Below are positions 47,004 through 55,839 of a stretch of 64,000 bases of DNA, piece by piece. The first letter of the stretch is position 1, and each line of letters starts with the position of its first letter. The notes below the pieces were generated by a model that worked only from the letters and a program-made list of their open reading frames with translations, searched no databases and was not told the DNA's origin. A program made the translations under genes and the position numbers. The DNA comes from CAWJMN01 sp963844055 (GTDB lineage Bacteria > Planctomycetota > Planctomycetia > Pirellulales > Pirellulaceae): contig CAWJMN010000001.1 of assembly GCA_963844055.1 (NCBI GenBank), positions 496,001-560,000 of the forward strand, given 5' to 3'.

Positions 47004-49373
47004 CTAAAACTCTTGCATCTCCATATAGATGCAGCCAATGACGACCATCACCACCAGGAACAGGCCACTGCTCCAAATTGGTTGCCACGGGTTGTCGGAT
47101 CGGGCGCTATTAATAATGCGGGCCAGTCCACGCTGGCGGCGACCAGGTTCCACTTTGGCGGGCTTCGGCGGAGTGAGTAGCTGCGCAATCGGCTTGTACA
47201 TTTCGCCCGGCTTAGGGAATAGCGTGTAAAACGGCAGGATGCCCCGGTCGTATACTAAGGTGTACATACTGCTAGGGCCAGTGAATTGCTTTTCGGATTT
47301 CCAGTCGGCCACGACGTAGGTGCTTACCCGGTTAGAACGATCGATCACCATCAGCTTGCCATCGTTCACCGTGGAAATGCCCGAGATATCGCCCTGTCCG
47401 GTAACAGGTGTTGCTGCCACACTTTGTTTGGTGTGGTCATAGGTCCATAAATAGCCATCGCTGGCCAAGACAAAGAATTGCTGTGTTGTTTCATCCGCTG
47501 CGGCGGCAATCGGTTTGGCTTGACGGCGAAGTGGAAAGGTGGAAATCTCTTTCAGTGTTGCGGCGTCGATTATGGTGACCTCACCATCTTCTCTACCGAT
47601 AAGAACTGCCTTGGTCGTGGCGGCGATCTTGGCTCGCTGGCGATCCTTGTCAAATAGCACGGCATTGCCGACATCTTTCATTCGCAGGGGCCGTTCCTTG
47701 GCATTGGCCTTTTCAGGATCAGGCTGCACAAAGGCGCCGTGCCAGATTTTCCCGCGGCTATAGACCCAGAGGTCTCCCGGCGGGCAATAACTAACACCGG
47801 CCGCACTAAAGTTAGCAGGCTTTTCCGGCCCTAGGCGGCGCATTCCGCTGCCCGGCATGGCCAGGGTCAAACCAAAGATCTTTGGCGTGTTGGGCTGGTC
47901 TTCTAGCTTCTTTTCGACCAGATAGATTCCATCAGAGCCAACGAGGATGGCGGCACCTCCCGGTCCAAGGAAGATGGACTGCGGGTCGCTGGGGGGCGAG
48001 ACAAACTCATTGGCCCGCCAGCCCGTCTTTTCCTCGGCCGCATTCATGACGACTTGCCCGTTCCGCAGGGAGAGGCGAGCGCCAAGGAGTTGTTCAAATT
48101 GCGGGCTATAAATTGGGCCGACGCAATCCGGCATCTTTCCGACGGCTGTGATCACGGCACGATTCTGCATCAGCTCTTTGGTCAAAAACGCGACTTGCCA
48201 CGTTTGCAAAGGTTCGTTCCAGAGCATCGTTTGATTGGCACCATCTTGAGCAATCGGCCCGATGGGCGAATCTTGAACCGCTACCAACTTGGCCTTGGTG
48301 ACCGAACCCTCCATCAGCTGCTTTCCCATGCCGACGAGATAGCAGGTTCCCCAAAACAGAATCGCCACCATGATGGAGACCACGGTGTTACGCCATAGCA
48401 CACCCGCTAAAGCGGCCACCGAGTAATAGACGGCAAACACGAAGCCATAAATCGGAATGCACCAAAGCAGGCGTGGCTCCCAAAAACTGAGGCGGAGCCC
48501 AAAGAAGAGCCATAACCCGATAAACAGATAGGTGGCGCTGAGTAACACAAAGGCGCACCCGCCAAAAAACTTCGTCATGTAGATGAGCGAGCGAGTGAGC
48601 GGCTTGCTAAGCAATAGGTGCAAGCTGCCCGGCTCAAACGTTTGTGGAATGATCGAAGCTGTCACCAGAATCGCCACCAGCAGGCCAATCGACAGCACAA
48701 ACTTATCGATGAACCAGGGCAAGATTGCCATGATCGCCTGGTGAAAGGTCGAACGACTGATCGAAACAGGGTCGCCAAACTCTCCGTAGAGGGCATACAC
48801 CATTTGGAAGGAGGTCGGCTCGCTGACGTTCACCACTCCGGGGAAGGCTGCCTCCAGATAAATACGTGAGAGCCGCTTTTGCTCTTCCGGCGGAAAATCG
48901 GTTCCCGCTTCCTTGCTCTTTTTGAATTGCCGTTTCAGCTCGCGCCCTTCGTCGGGGATTTCTAGGCCAGCCCAGGAAAGGTCGTTCACAAAGTCGCTCT
49001 TGGGAAGCAATGCATTGATTTCATCCCGCAATTGATGAACCGCTTGATCGTACTCCATCCGGTCGGACGGGCTGGGCATGTTGGGAAGCGGTTTGAACTC
49101 AGCAATTCGCTTTTGCGTTCCCTCAGGAAAGAGGCTCCATAAATGTCGCGCCGGAGTGTTGCGGGTCTCTTCTTTGCCAGACAGCAGCGTGCCAACCAGC
49201 GCATCCCAGTTGGTTACATCGCGCATTTGTAGATCAGTCGTCCGCTTTTCCTTGTAGGTAAGCGGAAAGACCACCAGCAGGGCGATGGTGATTAGCGCCA
49301 GCAATAGCCAGAGCGTGCGCGAGGCGATCGCTTCGCGGAAGGAATCGGTAATGATTGCCAGATAAGGACGCAT
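47004..49373 (-). CDS. ABC transporter permease with large C-terminal beta-rich domain
   Basis: 789 residues. The N-terminal part is an ABC-2 type permease with helices SRTLWLLLALITIALLVVF, LSIGLLVAILVTASIIPQ, CAFVLLSATYLFIGLWLFFG and VSIMVAILFWGTCYLVGMG. Between residues about 400 and 750 there is a soluble domain with repeated segments (AAILVGSDGIYLVEKK; KAVLIGREDGEVTIIDAATL; FFVLASDGYLWTYDHTKQS; LMVIDRSNRVSTYVVADW) that looks like a beta-propeller (WD40/PQQ-like). A last helix closes the protein. It follows the ATPase gene at 49401-50365. Substrate unknown. Confidence 0.8.
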   Translation of the reverse strand: MRPYLAIITDSFREAIASRTLWLLLALITIALLVVFPLTYKEKRTTDLQMRDVTNWDALVGTLLSGKEETRNTPARHLWSLFPEGTQKRIAEFKPLPNMPSPSDRMEYDQAVHQLRDEINALLPKSDFVNDLSWAGLEIPDEGRELKRQFKKSKEAGTDFPPEEQKRLSRIYLEAAFPGVVNVSEPTSFQMVYALYGEFGDPVSISRSTFHQAIMAILPWFIDKFVLSIGLLVAILVTASIIPQTFEPGSLHLLLSKPLTRSLIYMTKFFGGCAFVLLSATYLFIGLWLFFGLRLSFWEPRLLWCIPIYGFVFAVYYSVAALAGVLWRNTVVSIMVAILFWGTCYLVGMGKQLMEGSVTKAKLVAVQDSPIGPIAQDGANQTMLWNEPLQTWQVAFLTKELMQNRAVITAVGKMPDCVGPIYSPQFEQLLGARLSLRNGQVVMNAAEEKTGWRANEFVSPPSDPQSIFLGPGGAAILVGSDGIYLVEKKLEDQPNTPKIFGLTLAMPGSGMRRLGPEKPANFSAAGVSYCPPGDLWVYSRGKIWHGAFVQPDPEKANAKERPLRMKDVGNAVLFDKDRQRAKIAATTKAVLIGREDGEVTIIDAATLKEISTFPLRRQAKPIAAAADETTQQFFVLASDGYLWTYDHTKQSVAATPVTGQGDISGISTVNDGKLMVIDRSNRVSTYVVADWKSEKQFTGPSSMYTLVYDRGILPFYTLFPKPGEMYKPIAQLLTPPKPAKVEPGRRQRGLARIINSARSDNPWQPIWSSGLFLVVMVVIGCIYMEMQEF

Positions 49374-49400
49374 CGTCAAACCACTCTCCAAGAGATCGAT

Positions 49401-50365
49401 TTACTGCTGTGAAAAGTTTTGTACGACGTCGAGAAACACGCTTTCCAAACTGCTCTTATGGCGACTAAGCGAGACGATGCTTGTCTTTTGGCTGCGAAGC
49501 AAGTCAATCAGCTGATCCAGCTCAGCTTGGCCATTCAAACGAACTACTAGTTGTGTGCTGTCCGGTGTGATCGGCGTCAGACTGATAATGCGATCAGCCG
49601 TCACCATAGAGCGAACGGCTTCCGGCGTGGCACCCAGTTCAAGGGTTACCCGAATCTCTTGCGGCGTTGCCGAGAGGGTTTGAGTCAATTCATCCACGCG
49701 GCCAATCCTCTTTAGCTCTCCCTTGTGCAAGATGGCAACCCGGTCGCAAACCAGTTCGACCTCTTGCAGGATATGGCTATTAAGAAAGATGGTCTTTCCT
49801 TGCTTTTTTAGATCGAGCATCAAGCTGCGAACCTGGCTGCGGGCTTGAGGGTCTAGGCCGTCGGTCGGTTCATCCAAAATCAGCAGTTGCGGATCATGCA
49901 GCAGCACTGCGCCAGGCCGAGACGCTGTAGCATCCCTTTGCTATAGGTTCGGATCGGATCTTTCGCCCGTGGGGCAATCCCAACCAGTTCCAATAGGGCA
50001 CCCCGTTTGGCGCGGATCTCGCTGCCAGAGACATTGCTAAGTGCCCCGTAATAGTCCAGCGCCGTCAGGCCGGTTAGATGTCGGGGCATCCGCAAGTTTT
50101 CTGGAACGTATCCGACGAGCCTTCGCCCGCGTCGATCCCCGGCCGGAAATCCAAGCAGGTTGGCTTGGCCGCTGCTTTTACGAATGATCCCCAGTAAAAT
50201 CTTGATGAAGGTTGTCTTGCCAGCCCCGTTACCCCCGAGCAGGCCAAAGATCTCGCCTTGGGCGACTTCCAAGGAAAGTCCCTTAAGGGCGTGCTGTTGC
50301 TTCTTAAAGAAGATCCCTTCACGATAGGTCTTTTGCAGATTCTCCGTGGTGATTGCTGCAGTCAT
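49401..50365 (-). CDS. ABC transporter ATP-binding protein, broken by a 1-base deletion
   Basis: The N-terminal half (start ATG 50365) has Walker A GGNGAGKTTFIKILLG, Q-loop region VGYVPENLRMP and signature YSKGMLQRLGLAQ, then the frame ends in CCCMIRNC. The next frame continues LLHDPQLLILDEPTDGLDP (Walker B), HILQEVELVCDRVAILHKG (His switch) and a C-terminal domain ending at 49401. One added base near 49907 joins them into a normal 321-residue subunit. It pairs with the permease 27 bases downstream. More likely one gene with a sequence error than two genes, since neither half can work alone. Confidence 0.9.
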
Positions 50366-50813
50366 AGGTGTGCATTCATCCTGAAGGGGGCGTGGGTGGC
50401 ACTTTCCACCTCCGATAAAACCCATCGAAACGCCGATAGGTTTCCGCGTTCTTTAGAAAACGCTCCCCACTTTAGCGGAGTGTATGCCTGCCTGCCCACG
50501 CTAACAAGCGGGCGGCACAAAGTGTCTGCTTCGTAAGGGAGCCGGATTTGCCGTAGGTAGTTCGCTGATAGCAGGCCGTTCTGGCAAAAAAACTACGGCA
50601 GAATGGCCGTGCTTTTCCGCAGGAAAAACGGGGCGGAAAAAATCTCTCGAAAGTCGCGCGAACTTTTCCTCTTGCCGCACGGTCTTGAGTGAGTAAAGAT
50701 TACATCAGTAGTCTTCGCACTAACGCAGTGCGATTTACTAGGTTCCCGTAGTAGGTCGCTCTATCGGCATATGACCGAACCGGGTTGTTCTTAGTGAGGA
50801 AGGAGGTGGTCTA

Positions 50814-50852
50814 GTGAGTAGTGTCTGTACCAGCCGAGGTGGCGCCTTTTAG
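50814..50852 (+). CDS. Possible 12-residue leader peptide
   Basis: GTG start five bases after AAGGAGGTG, reading MSSVCTSRGGAF and then TAG. The ORF's 3' half pairs with downstream sequence (GGTGGC with GCCACC), so translation could alter the RNA fold. Very short; coding status unproven. Confidence 0.35.
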   Translation: MSSVCTSRGGAF

Positions 50853-50922
50853 AGGCAGCCGGCGGGTTGCCAGCGGGCAGCCACCATCCTCGTAAAGATT
50901 ACCAAGTCTTACGAGCTACCTG

Positions 50923-50961
50923 GGGGACCTGAGTCATTCGTGACTTAGGTCCCCTTCTTTT
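50923..50961 (+). terminator. Strong intrinsic terminator with TTCG loop
   Basis: Stem GGGGACCTGAGTCA/TGACTTAGGTCCCC (14 pairs, one G-T, loop TTCG) followed by TTCTTTT. No annotated gene ends just upstream on this strand, so it must close another transcript. Confidence 0.92.
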
Positions 50962-51088
50962 GCGCGGAATGAATCGCAACAGACTTTGCTAGGGCATAGT
51001 CTGTTTAGGCTCTTGTATCGAGAGGTGCTGGGCACGACGATGCTTGCATGGTATGCGGCCGATCATTCGCCCAAGCGGAGTTGCTCTC

Positions 51089-51634
51089 GTGGTTAAAAAG
51101 ATCCTGATAGTGCTGGTAATTCTGGCCGTCGCTTTTGTGGGGCTGATAGGCGCACTCTGCTTTGCCTATTTGACGTTAGACGCCCGCTATCAAAAGGATA
51201 TGGACGTTGTCCGGCAAAAGGATGCCCAGCAAATCATCAAGCTTGTACAGGAGTACACGGACAAGACGGGACATCTCCCTTTTCAAGAACATACGGCAGA
51301 AAAGCCAGTCATGGTGCTGATTGGTCATTCGATGCAGGAAGAGTATGAATTTAACCGTGATCCTGTTTTGGCACGTGGGGCGATTTTTGCCAACTCTTCC
51401 ACGATGGAAAAGCTGCTTTCCAAGGAGTTAAAGCGGCCTATCACCTTACCCCGCGATCCGCAAAAGGTTGCAACCTATGCACCGAATGTCTATGTCTATT
51501 TTGTGAAGGGAAATGAGGTCGCAGTCGCCTCGCACCTGCGCTACCCGAATGCCGAAGGTGTTGAGTACAAGTGGAATGGGGAGAAGTTTTACTCGTATAC
51601 CATCGCTTACAAAGTTGAGCCACCGAAGAAGTGA
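51089..51634 (+). CDS. Single-pass membrane protein of unknown function
   Basis: 181 residues. An N-terminal helix (KKILIVLVILAVAFVGLIGA) is followed by an extracytoplasmic domain: RQKDAQQIIKLVQEYTDKTG, HLPFQEHTAEKPVMVLIGHS and NVYVYFVKGNEVAVASHLRY. I do not recognise the family; the layout is reminiscent of pseudopilin-like minor proteins with an N-terminal helix and C-terminal beta sheet, but there is no prepilin cleavage motif. I chose GTG at 51089 because GGAG lies upstream and the helix then begins at once; ATG at 51053 and TTG at 51044 are alternatives. Confidence 0.65.
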   Translation: MVKKILIVLVILAVAFVGLIGALCFAYLTLDARYQKDMDVVRQKDAQQIIKLVQEYTDKTGHLPFQEHTAEKPVMVLIGHSMQEEYEFNRDPVLARGAIFANSSTMEKLLSKELKRPITLPRDPQKVATYAPNVYVYFVKGNEVAVASHLRYPNAEGVEYKWNGEKFYSYTIAYKVEPPKK

Positions 51635-51702
51635 CCTTCTTTTGATTGGGAGACTGAGAAGACCTTTCGAAGGTGGTAAAGCTTTGCTGTGTAAGTGAGC
51701 AA

Positions 51703-52455
51703 ATGGCGCCCGAACTGAATCCTTATGAAGCACCTCGTGGTAGCTATCTACCACCGACTTCTAATAAGTTACTGGGTAAAAATCGATTTGCCTGGCTTCT
51801 GCTTCCTGCGATCGTAGGCGCAATTCTTGGCGTGCTGTTTCTCCGGCCATCGCCCCAAGGGTTTCACCCCATGGGGAAATATATAAGTGCTGGCGTTGGC
51901 GGGCTTTTTTTGTTTTTTTCCGTTCAGTTTTGTCGCGTGTTGTACTTCCTGTTTTCCTTTGTGAATTCCAAGAGAGCGACGCACGAAGATGAATCTCTGT
52001 CCGTTTGGTACCCGTCAGCTAAGCAAGTTCGCCTAGCATATTACGTCGCCGCGGATGGTGCGCGTCTGGTTCTATACGGGCCGATGGATGTGGATCTGTC
52101 GCCACTGAAGGAATGCTTTGCACAACTCGGGGGGCAGGAGGGGATTGTCGATCTGGAGTCTTTGCCGTTCGTGCATGGTGCTGTTGGTGTGAAGCTGCGA
52201 TTGCAGTCGCTGAAAAGTGAGGCAGGTTTTCATTCGCGTTTGCGGCCAGGAGTACATGCGGTACGCGAAGGGGGAACTGCTTTTCAATGGACGCGGACCT
52301 GTGAGGAGTGGAAAGAGATGGCAGAGTTGATCGAGAAAATGCAAGCTTCAAAAGGTCCTTGCCATCAATACTTTCCCCAGGAGGCGAGTGATGACGCCAA
52401 GGTTGTACTTTCCAAGGGGGAGTACAGCGATGATGGATTGAAAGGTCCGGTGTAG
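51703..52455 (+). CDS. Planctomycete membrane protein with NPYEAP motif
   Basis: 250 residues. It begins MAPELNPYEAPRGSYLPP, the NPY-x-[AS]P N-terminal motif I associate with short planctomycete membrane proteins. Two membrane helices follow (FAWLLLPAIVGAILGVLFL and SAGVGGLFLFFSVQFCRVLY), then a cytoplasmic domain of about 150 residues with no recognised fold. It starts 68 bases after the previous gene and the two may form an operon. Function unknown. Confidence 0.7.
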   Translation: MAPELNPYEAPRGSYLPPTSNKLLGKNRFAWLLLPAIVGAILGVLFLRPSPQGFHPMGKYISAGVGGLFLFFSVQFCRVLYFLFSFVNSKRATHEDESLSVWYPSAKQVRLAYYVAADGARLVLYGPMDVDLSPLKECFAQLGGQEGIVDLESLPFVHGAVGVKLRLQSLKSEAGFHSRLRPGVHAVREGGTAFQWTRTCEEWKEMAELIEKMQASKGPCHQYFPQEASDDAKVVLSKGEYSDDGLKGPV

Positions 52456-52703
52456 TAGGCGGGGGATGCCCGGTCGCTTACGCTCGCGGCTCTGAAAATA
52501 CGGCGAACGGACACTGGCCAGCCCCGAAATGGGCGAATGAAGGGTGGGAAGCGTACGCTCGGGGAACTTGCCAGTGCCACCCAAGCCAAATGCTGGAGGA
52601 AGTGTAGGGTGCTGAGCACGCCAATTTCGGCCTAGTTCATTCGCACAAAAGCCTTTACACTCCGCCACCGATTCTTCGTACCTTTTGGGAAGGCGAAATT
52701 GTC
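52456..52703. repeat. Intergenic segment resembling a dispersed planctomycete repeat
   Basis: It contains GGTCGCTTACGCTCGCGGCT, and a distant inverted pair CACTGGC/GCCAGTG (52512-52576), plus a second partial copy of the ACGCTCG core near 52554. Such GC-rich segments are dispersed in planctomycete intergenic regions in my recollection. No other copy is present in this window, so the repeat status is inference. Confidence 0.35.
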
Positions 52704-55700
52704 ATGGCGGATGTTCTGCGGCCAATCATCAAAGCGCTCGGCGTGGTCTTGTGCGCGCTCGGGGCCTATAGCCAATCGACGGCGTGGGGACAGAATGTCC
52801 GTAGCACGGTGGCAATGCGGCAAGATGCTGGCCTATCTTCCATTACCTTCATCGATGCAGATCGCGGCTGGGCCGTTGGCGATCGGGGCGTCATTTGGCA
52901 TACGACGGATGGTGGCCGTAACTGGCGACTTCAAAATTCGGGGACGACAGCCCGGCTGGAATCGATCGCGATGATGGATGCCGAGAACGGCTGGGTTGTC
53001 GGCGGCTATACGCAGCCCTACACCCATGAAACCGTTGGTATCGTGCTGCGCACCCGTGATGGTGGACGAACCTGGCAGGCCTCTCCCGATGCATCTTTGC
53101 CTTACTTAAGGCACGTCAAATTCTTCAGCGCCAAGCAAGGCTGGGCGCTGGGCGATTCGTCCGCACTTTATCCGAGCGGTGCTTTTTATACGGAAGATGG
53201 TGGCAAAACTTGGACCACCGTCGCCAAAGGGGAAACCGAAGGGTGGCTCGCTGGTGATTTTCGTGACTTTCGCGGCGGTGCGATGGCCGGCCGAGGCGGA
53301 CAATTGGTGGCGGTTACCGCGCAGCAAATGAAAGAATCGCGCGTGGCTCCCCTGGGCAAGCGAAATGCTCGTCGCATGGTCCTTTGGCCGGATGCGCGGG
53401 GCTGGCTTGTGGGGGATGGTGGATTGGTCCTTAAAACGCTGGACGGCGGACATAGTTGGAACGGCCCAGATGGGGCTCTGCCAAGCCTTGCAGGCGATGC
53501 CATGGATTTTGAAGCGGTTGCCAGCTTGGCCGACCATGTTTGGGTTGCGGGTACGCCGGGCACGCTAGTCTTGCACTCTGCCAATGCGGGCAAGACCTGG
53601 GAAGTGTTTGACACCCAGCAGACTACACCGATCAAAAGCCTGTTTTTCGTCGACCAGAATCGTGGCTTTGCCGCTTGCGAATTGGGCGTGATCATGGCGA
53701 CCCTGGATGGCGGTCGCACTTGGACCGTCCAGCACAGTGGCGGCAAACGGGCGGCGATGCTCGGGATCTTCAGTCAGCCGGAGCGGGTTTGCTGGGATCT
53801 GGTGGCCCAGCAAGCTGGTAGTGAAGGCTATTTGACAACCCTAGAAATTTTGGGCCGCCGCGACGACACTCGCCAAGGGGCGACGTTGCCCCAGCGCTCG
53901 CGTGAGGCGCTGGTAACGGTAGGTGGATCTTCGCTTTCAACGGCTTGGCGGTTTCCTTTGCGAGAGCAAGAGATCAGCATGTCCGCGCAGTCGATCATGC
54001 AGTACTGGGATGAGGCGAATGACGGTCATGCGAAGGAACTGATCGAGGCACATCTGGTCCGTCAGATTCGTTTGTGGCGTCCCGATGTGATCGCGACCGA
54101 AGATGTTAGCCCGCGTGGAGATGATCCGCTGGGGCATGTCACCAATCAGCTGGTACTTTCGGCCGTACAAAAGGCAGCCGATCCTAATGCATTCTCAGGA
54201 CAGATTTTTGATTTGCACTTGGACGTATGGAAGGTGAAGAAGGTCTTCTCCATCAAGCGTGGTGGACAGGCCGGCGTTGTAACCATTACGCCAGCTCAGT
54301 GGCTCGCACGGCTCAATCGCTCGATCGCCGATCAGGCCGAGCTCGGGCGTTCCCTCATCGAGACGACCGTGCAAGACCGAGCCAGCATGATTGGACTATC
54401 GCTACTTGTGGATCATTTGCCGCAACAAGCGGGCCGCCGCGATGTGTTTAGCGGGCTGGTATTGCTGCCGGGTGGAGAAGCCCGTCGCGAGCTCGATGAT
54501 GTTGCCTCGGGCGACTTGGAGTTCTTAGCCCGCGCGGCACAAAAGCGACACAACGTTGAACAGCTGTTGTCACGAATGGATCGTGATGTGGCCCAGGGTG
54601 CAGCTTGGCTGGGGCAGCTCGACGATCTGACCAAGGGATTGAACCCCGACAACGCCAGTGAGATCACCTATCAAATGGCGATGCGGTTTCAGCGACTTGG
54701 GCGTTCGGATTCGGCCTGCGAGGTCCTTCATACCTTGCTAGATAAGTATCCAAAGCATCCACTAGCAGGTAAGGCGGCAGTTTGGCTGATTGAATATTAT
54801 TCCAGCAGCGAGACGTTCCATCGTGAGCGGCGCGAATCCCGTTTTGTTTCTTCCATTGCCACCGTAGATCATCCGCTGCAGCATTCGCCTGATGAGGTGG
54901 TTGAAGATGCAGACCTAAAACAACGGGAAGTTCAGCCAGCCAGCTTTGCATCTCAAGGGATCGCTACCTCGGCTCATGCACGCATGTCCCTGGGGGACCG
55001 TACGGGCCGAGCATTGGCAGTTGCCCAGCAAATTGAGAAGACACGCCCCGTACTTCATGCCGAGCCTCAATTGCGTTTTTCGCTGGCTAAGGCTTTGCGG
55101 CAGCAAGGGCAGGGGAGGGCGGCTGAGAAGTTCTTTAACAGCCTCCTCTCGCAACGACCAGGTGACCCCTGGGCCCGTTGTGCCGAGGCCGAGCTGTGGC
55201 TGAACTCCACTGCTGGCGCAAGCCCCAAGAAGATTATCAATTGTGCCTCTGCCGTTCAGCGTCCTACGCTGGATGGACGACTCGAGGAAGAGATTTGGCG
55301 CTATGCCAAGGCGGTAAGCCTGACGGCCAATCCTGTGGATGAATTGCGTCTAAAAGAACTGCCGGCCGTAGCGGTTATGGCATTTGATGAAGAGTTTCTT
55401 TATCTGGCGGTTAGCTGTAAGCGTGTGACACCCGGCATGCCGCAGGATGAACAAGCCGCCCCACGGAAGCATGATGAAGACCTTTCGCATTCCGACCGTG
55501 TTCAGCTGATCCTCGATGTGGATCGCGACTATGGCAGCTACTATGTGATGTCAGTGGATTCGAAGGGTCGGACGGCCGAAAGCTGTTTTGGCGATGTCAC
55601 CTGGAATCCCGCCTGGTATGTGGCCGCGGCCGGTGACCAGGACCATTGGACGGTAGAAGTGGCTATTCCTTTGGCGGAACTCGTGTCGCACACTCCCAAG

Positions 55701-55823
55701 GCCAAGGATGTGTGGGCCGTTGGCATTCAGCGTGTTGTTCCTGAAAAGGGATTGCAGGCGTTTTCGCTTCCCGCCTCCGCGACGATCCGTCCCGAAGGCT
55801 TGGGCCTGCTGATGTTTGAATAG
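52704..55823 (+). CDS. Secreted mosaic protein: BNR/Ycf48-like repeats, TPR-like middle, CBM9-like C-terminus
   Basis: 1039 residues with a signal peptide (LGVVLCALGAYSQSTAWGQ). Residues about 35-370 are BNR/Ycf48-like propeller repeats, with the Asp-box-like DGGxTW motif many times (TTDGGRNWRLQ, TRDGGRTWQAS, TEDGGKTWTTV, TLDGGRTWTVQ). The middle (about 430-640) includes HLVRQIRLWRPDVIATEDVS, which recalls PIG-L deacetylases but lacks their HPDD motif. Residues about 640-830 are helical and TPR-like. Residues about 845-1039 match CBM9-type sugar-binding domains (TLDGRLEEEIW; DRVQLILDVDRDYGSYY). Function unknown; surface polysaccharide binding is plausible. Confidence 0.78.
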   Translation: MADVLRPIIKALGVVLCALGAYSQSTAWGQNVRSTVAMRQDAGLSSITFIDADRGWAVGDRGVIWHTTDGGRNWRLQNSGTTARLESIAMMDAENGWVVGGYTQPYTHETVGIVLRTRDGGRTWQASPDASLPYLRHVKFFSAKQGWALGDSSALYPSGAFYTEDGGKTWTTVAKGETEGWLAGDFRDFRGGAMAGRGGQLVAVTAQQMKESRVAPLGKRNARRMVLWPDARGWLVGDGGLVLKTLDGGHSWNGPDGALPSLAGDAMDFEAVASLADHVWVAGTPGTLVLHSANAGKTWEVFDTQQTTPIKSLFFVDQNRGFAACELGVIMATLDGGRTWTVQHSGGKRAAMLGIFSQPERVCWDLVAQQAGSEGYLTTLEILGRRDDTRQGATLPQRSREALVTVGGSSLSTAWRFPLREQEISMSAQSIMQYWDEANDGHAKELIEAHLVRQIRLWRPDVIATEDVSPRGDDPLGHVTNQLVLSAVQKAADPNAFSGQIFDLHLDVWKVKKVFSIKRGGQAGVVTITPAQWLARLNRSIADQAELGRSLIETTVQDRASMIGLSLLVDHLPQQAGRRDVFSGLVLLPGGEARRELDDVASGDLEFLARAAQKRHNVEQLLSRMDRDVAQGAAWLGQLDDLTKGLNPDNASEITYQMAMRFQRLGRSDSACEVLHTLLDKYPKHPLAGKAAVWLIEYYSSSETFHRERRESRFVSSIATVDHPLQHSPDEVVEDADLKQREVQPASFASQGIATSAHARMSLGDRTGRALAVAQQIEKTRPVLHAEPQLRFSLAKALRQQGQGRAAEKFFNSLLSQRPGDPWARCAEAELWLNSTAGASPKKIINCASAVQRPTLDGRLEEEIWRYAKAVSLTANPVDELRLKELPAVAVMAFDEEFLYLAVSCKRVTPGMPQDEQAAPRKHDEDLSHSDRVQLILDVDRDYGSYYVMSVDSKGRTAESCFGDVTWNPAWYVAAAGDQDHWTVEVAIPLAELVSHTPKAKDVWAVGIQRVVPEKGLQAFSLPASATIRPEGLGLLMFE

Positions 55824-55839
55824 CACCAAACAACGTTGG

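Larger units (their letters stand above)
50685..50961 (+). ncRNA. Candidate structured RNA or leader transcript with terminator
   Basis: Between about 50685 and 50961 there are several stems in a row: CGCACT/AGTGCG near 50727, GGTGGC/GCCACC enclosing 50838-50884, CTCGTA/TACGAG (50889-50915), and a 14-base-pair terminator stem. It also contains AAGGAGGTG (50800-50808), a perfect complement of the usual 16S rRNA 3' end, and a 12-codon ORF. It does not look like tmRNA, SRP RNA or RNase P RNA. The 5' end is not defined. Confidence 0.5.
50366..51088 (+). other. 723-base intergenic region with structured RNA candidate
   Basis: The left half (50366-50640) shows nothing I can name. The right half holds an RNA-like segment with a short ORF and terminator, listed separately. 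Confidence 0.4.

Noticed and set aside
50685..50961. Identification as tmRNA, SRP RNA, 6S RNA or RNase P RNA
   Set aside because: None of their conserved sequence blocks is present; only a generic structured RNA can be supported.
54000..54420. PIG-L deacetylase domain in the mosaic protein
   Set aside because: Only one stretch resembles the family and the catalytic HPDD motif is missing, so I do not call it.
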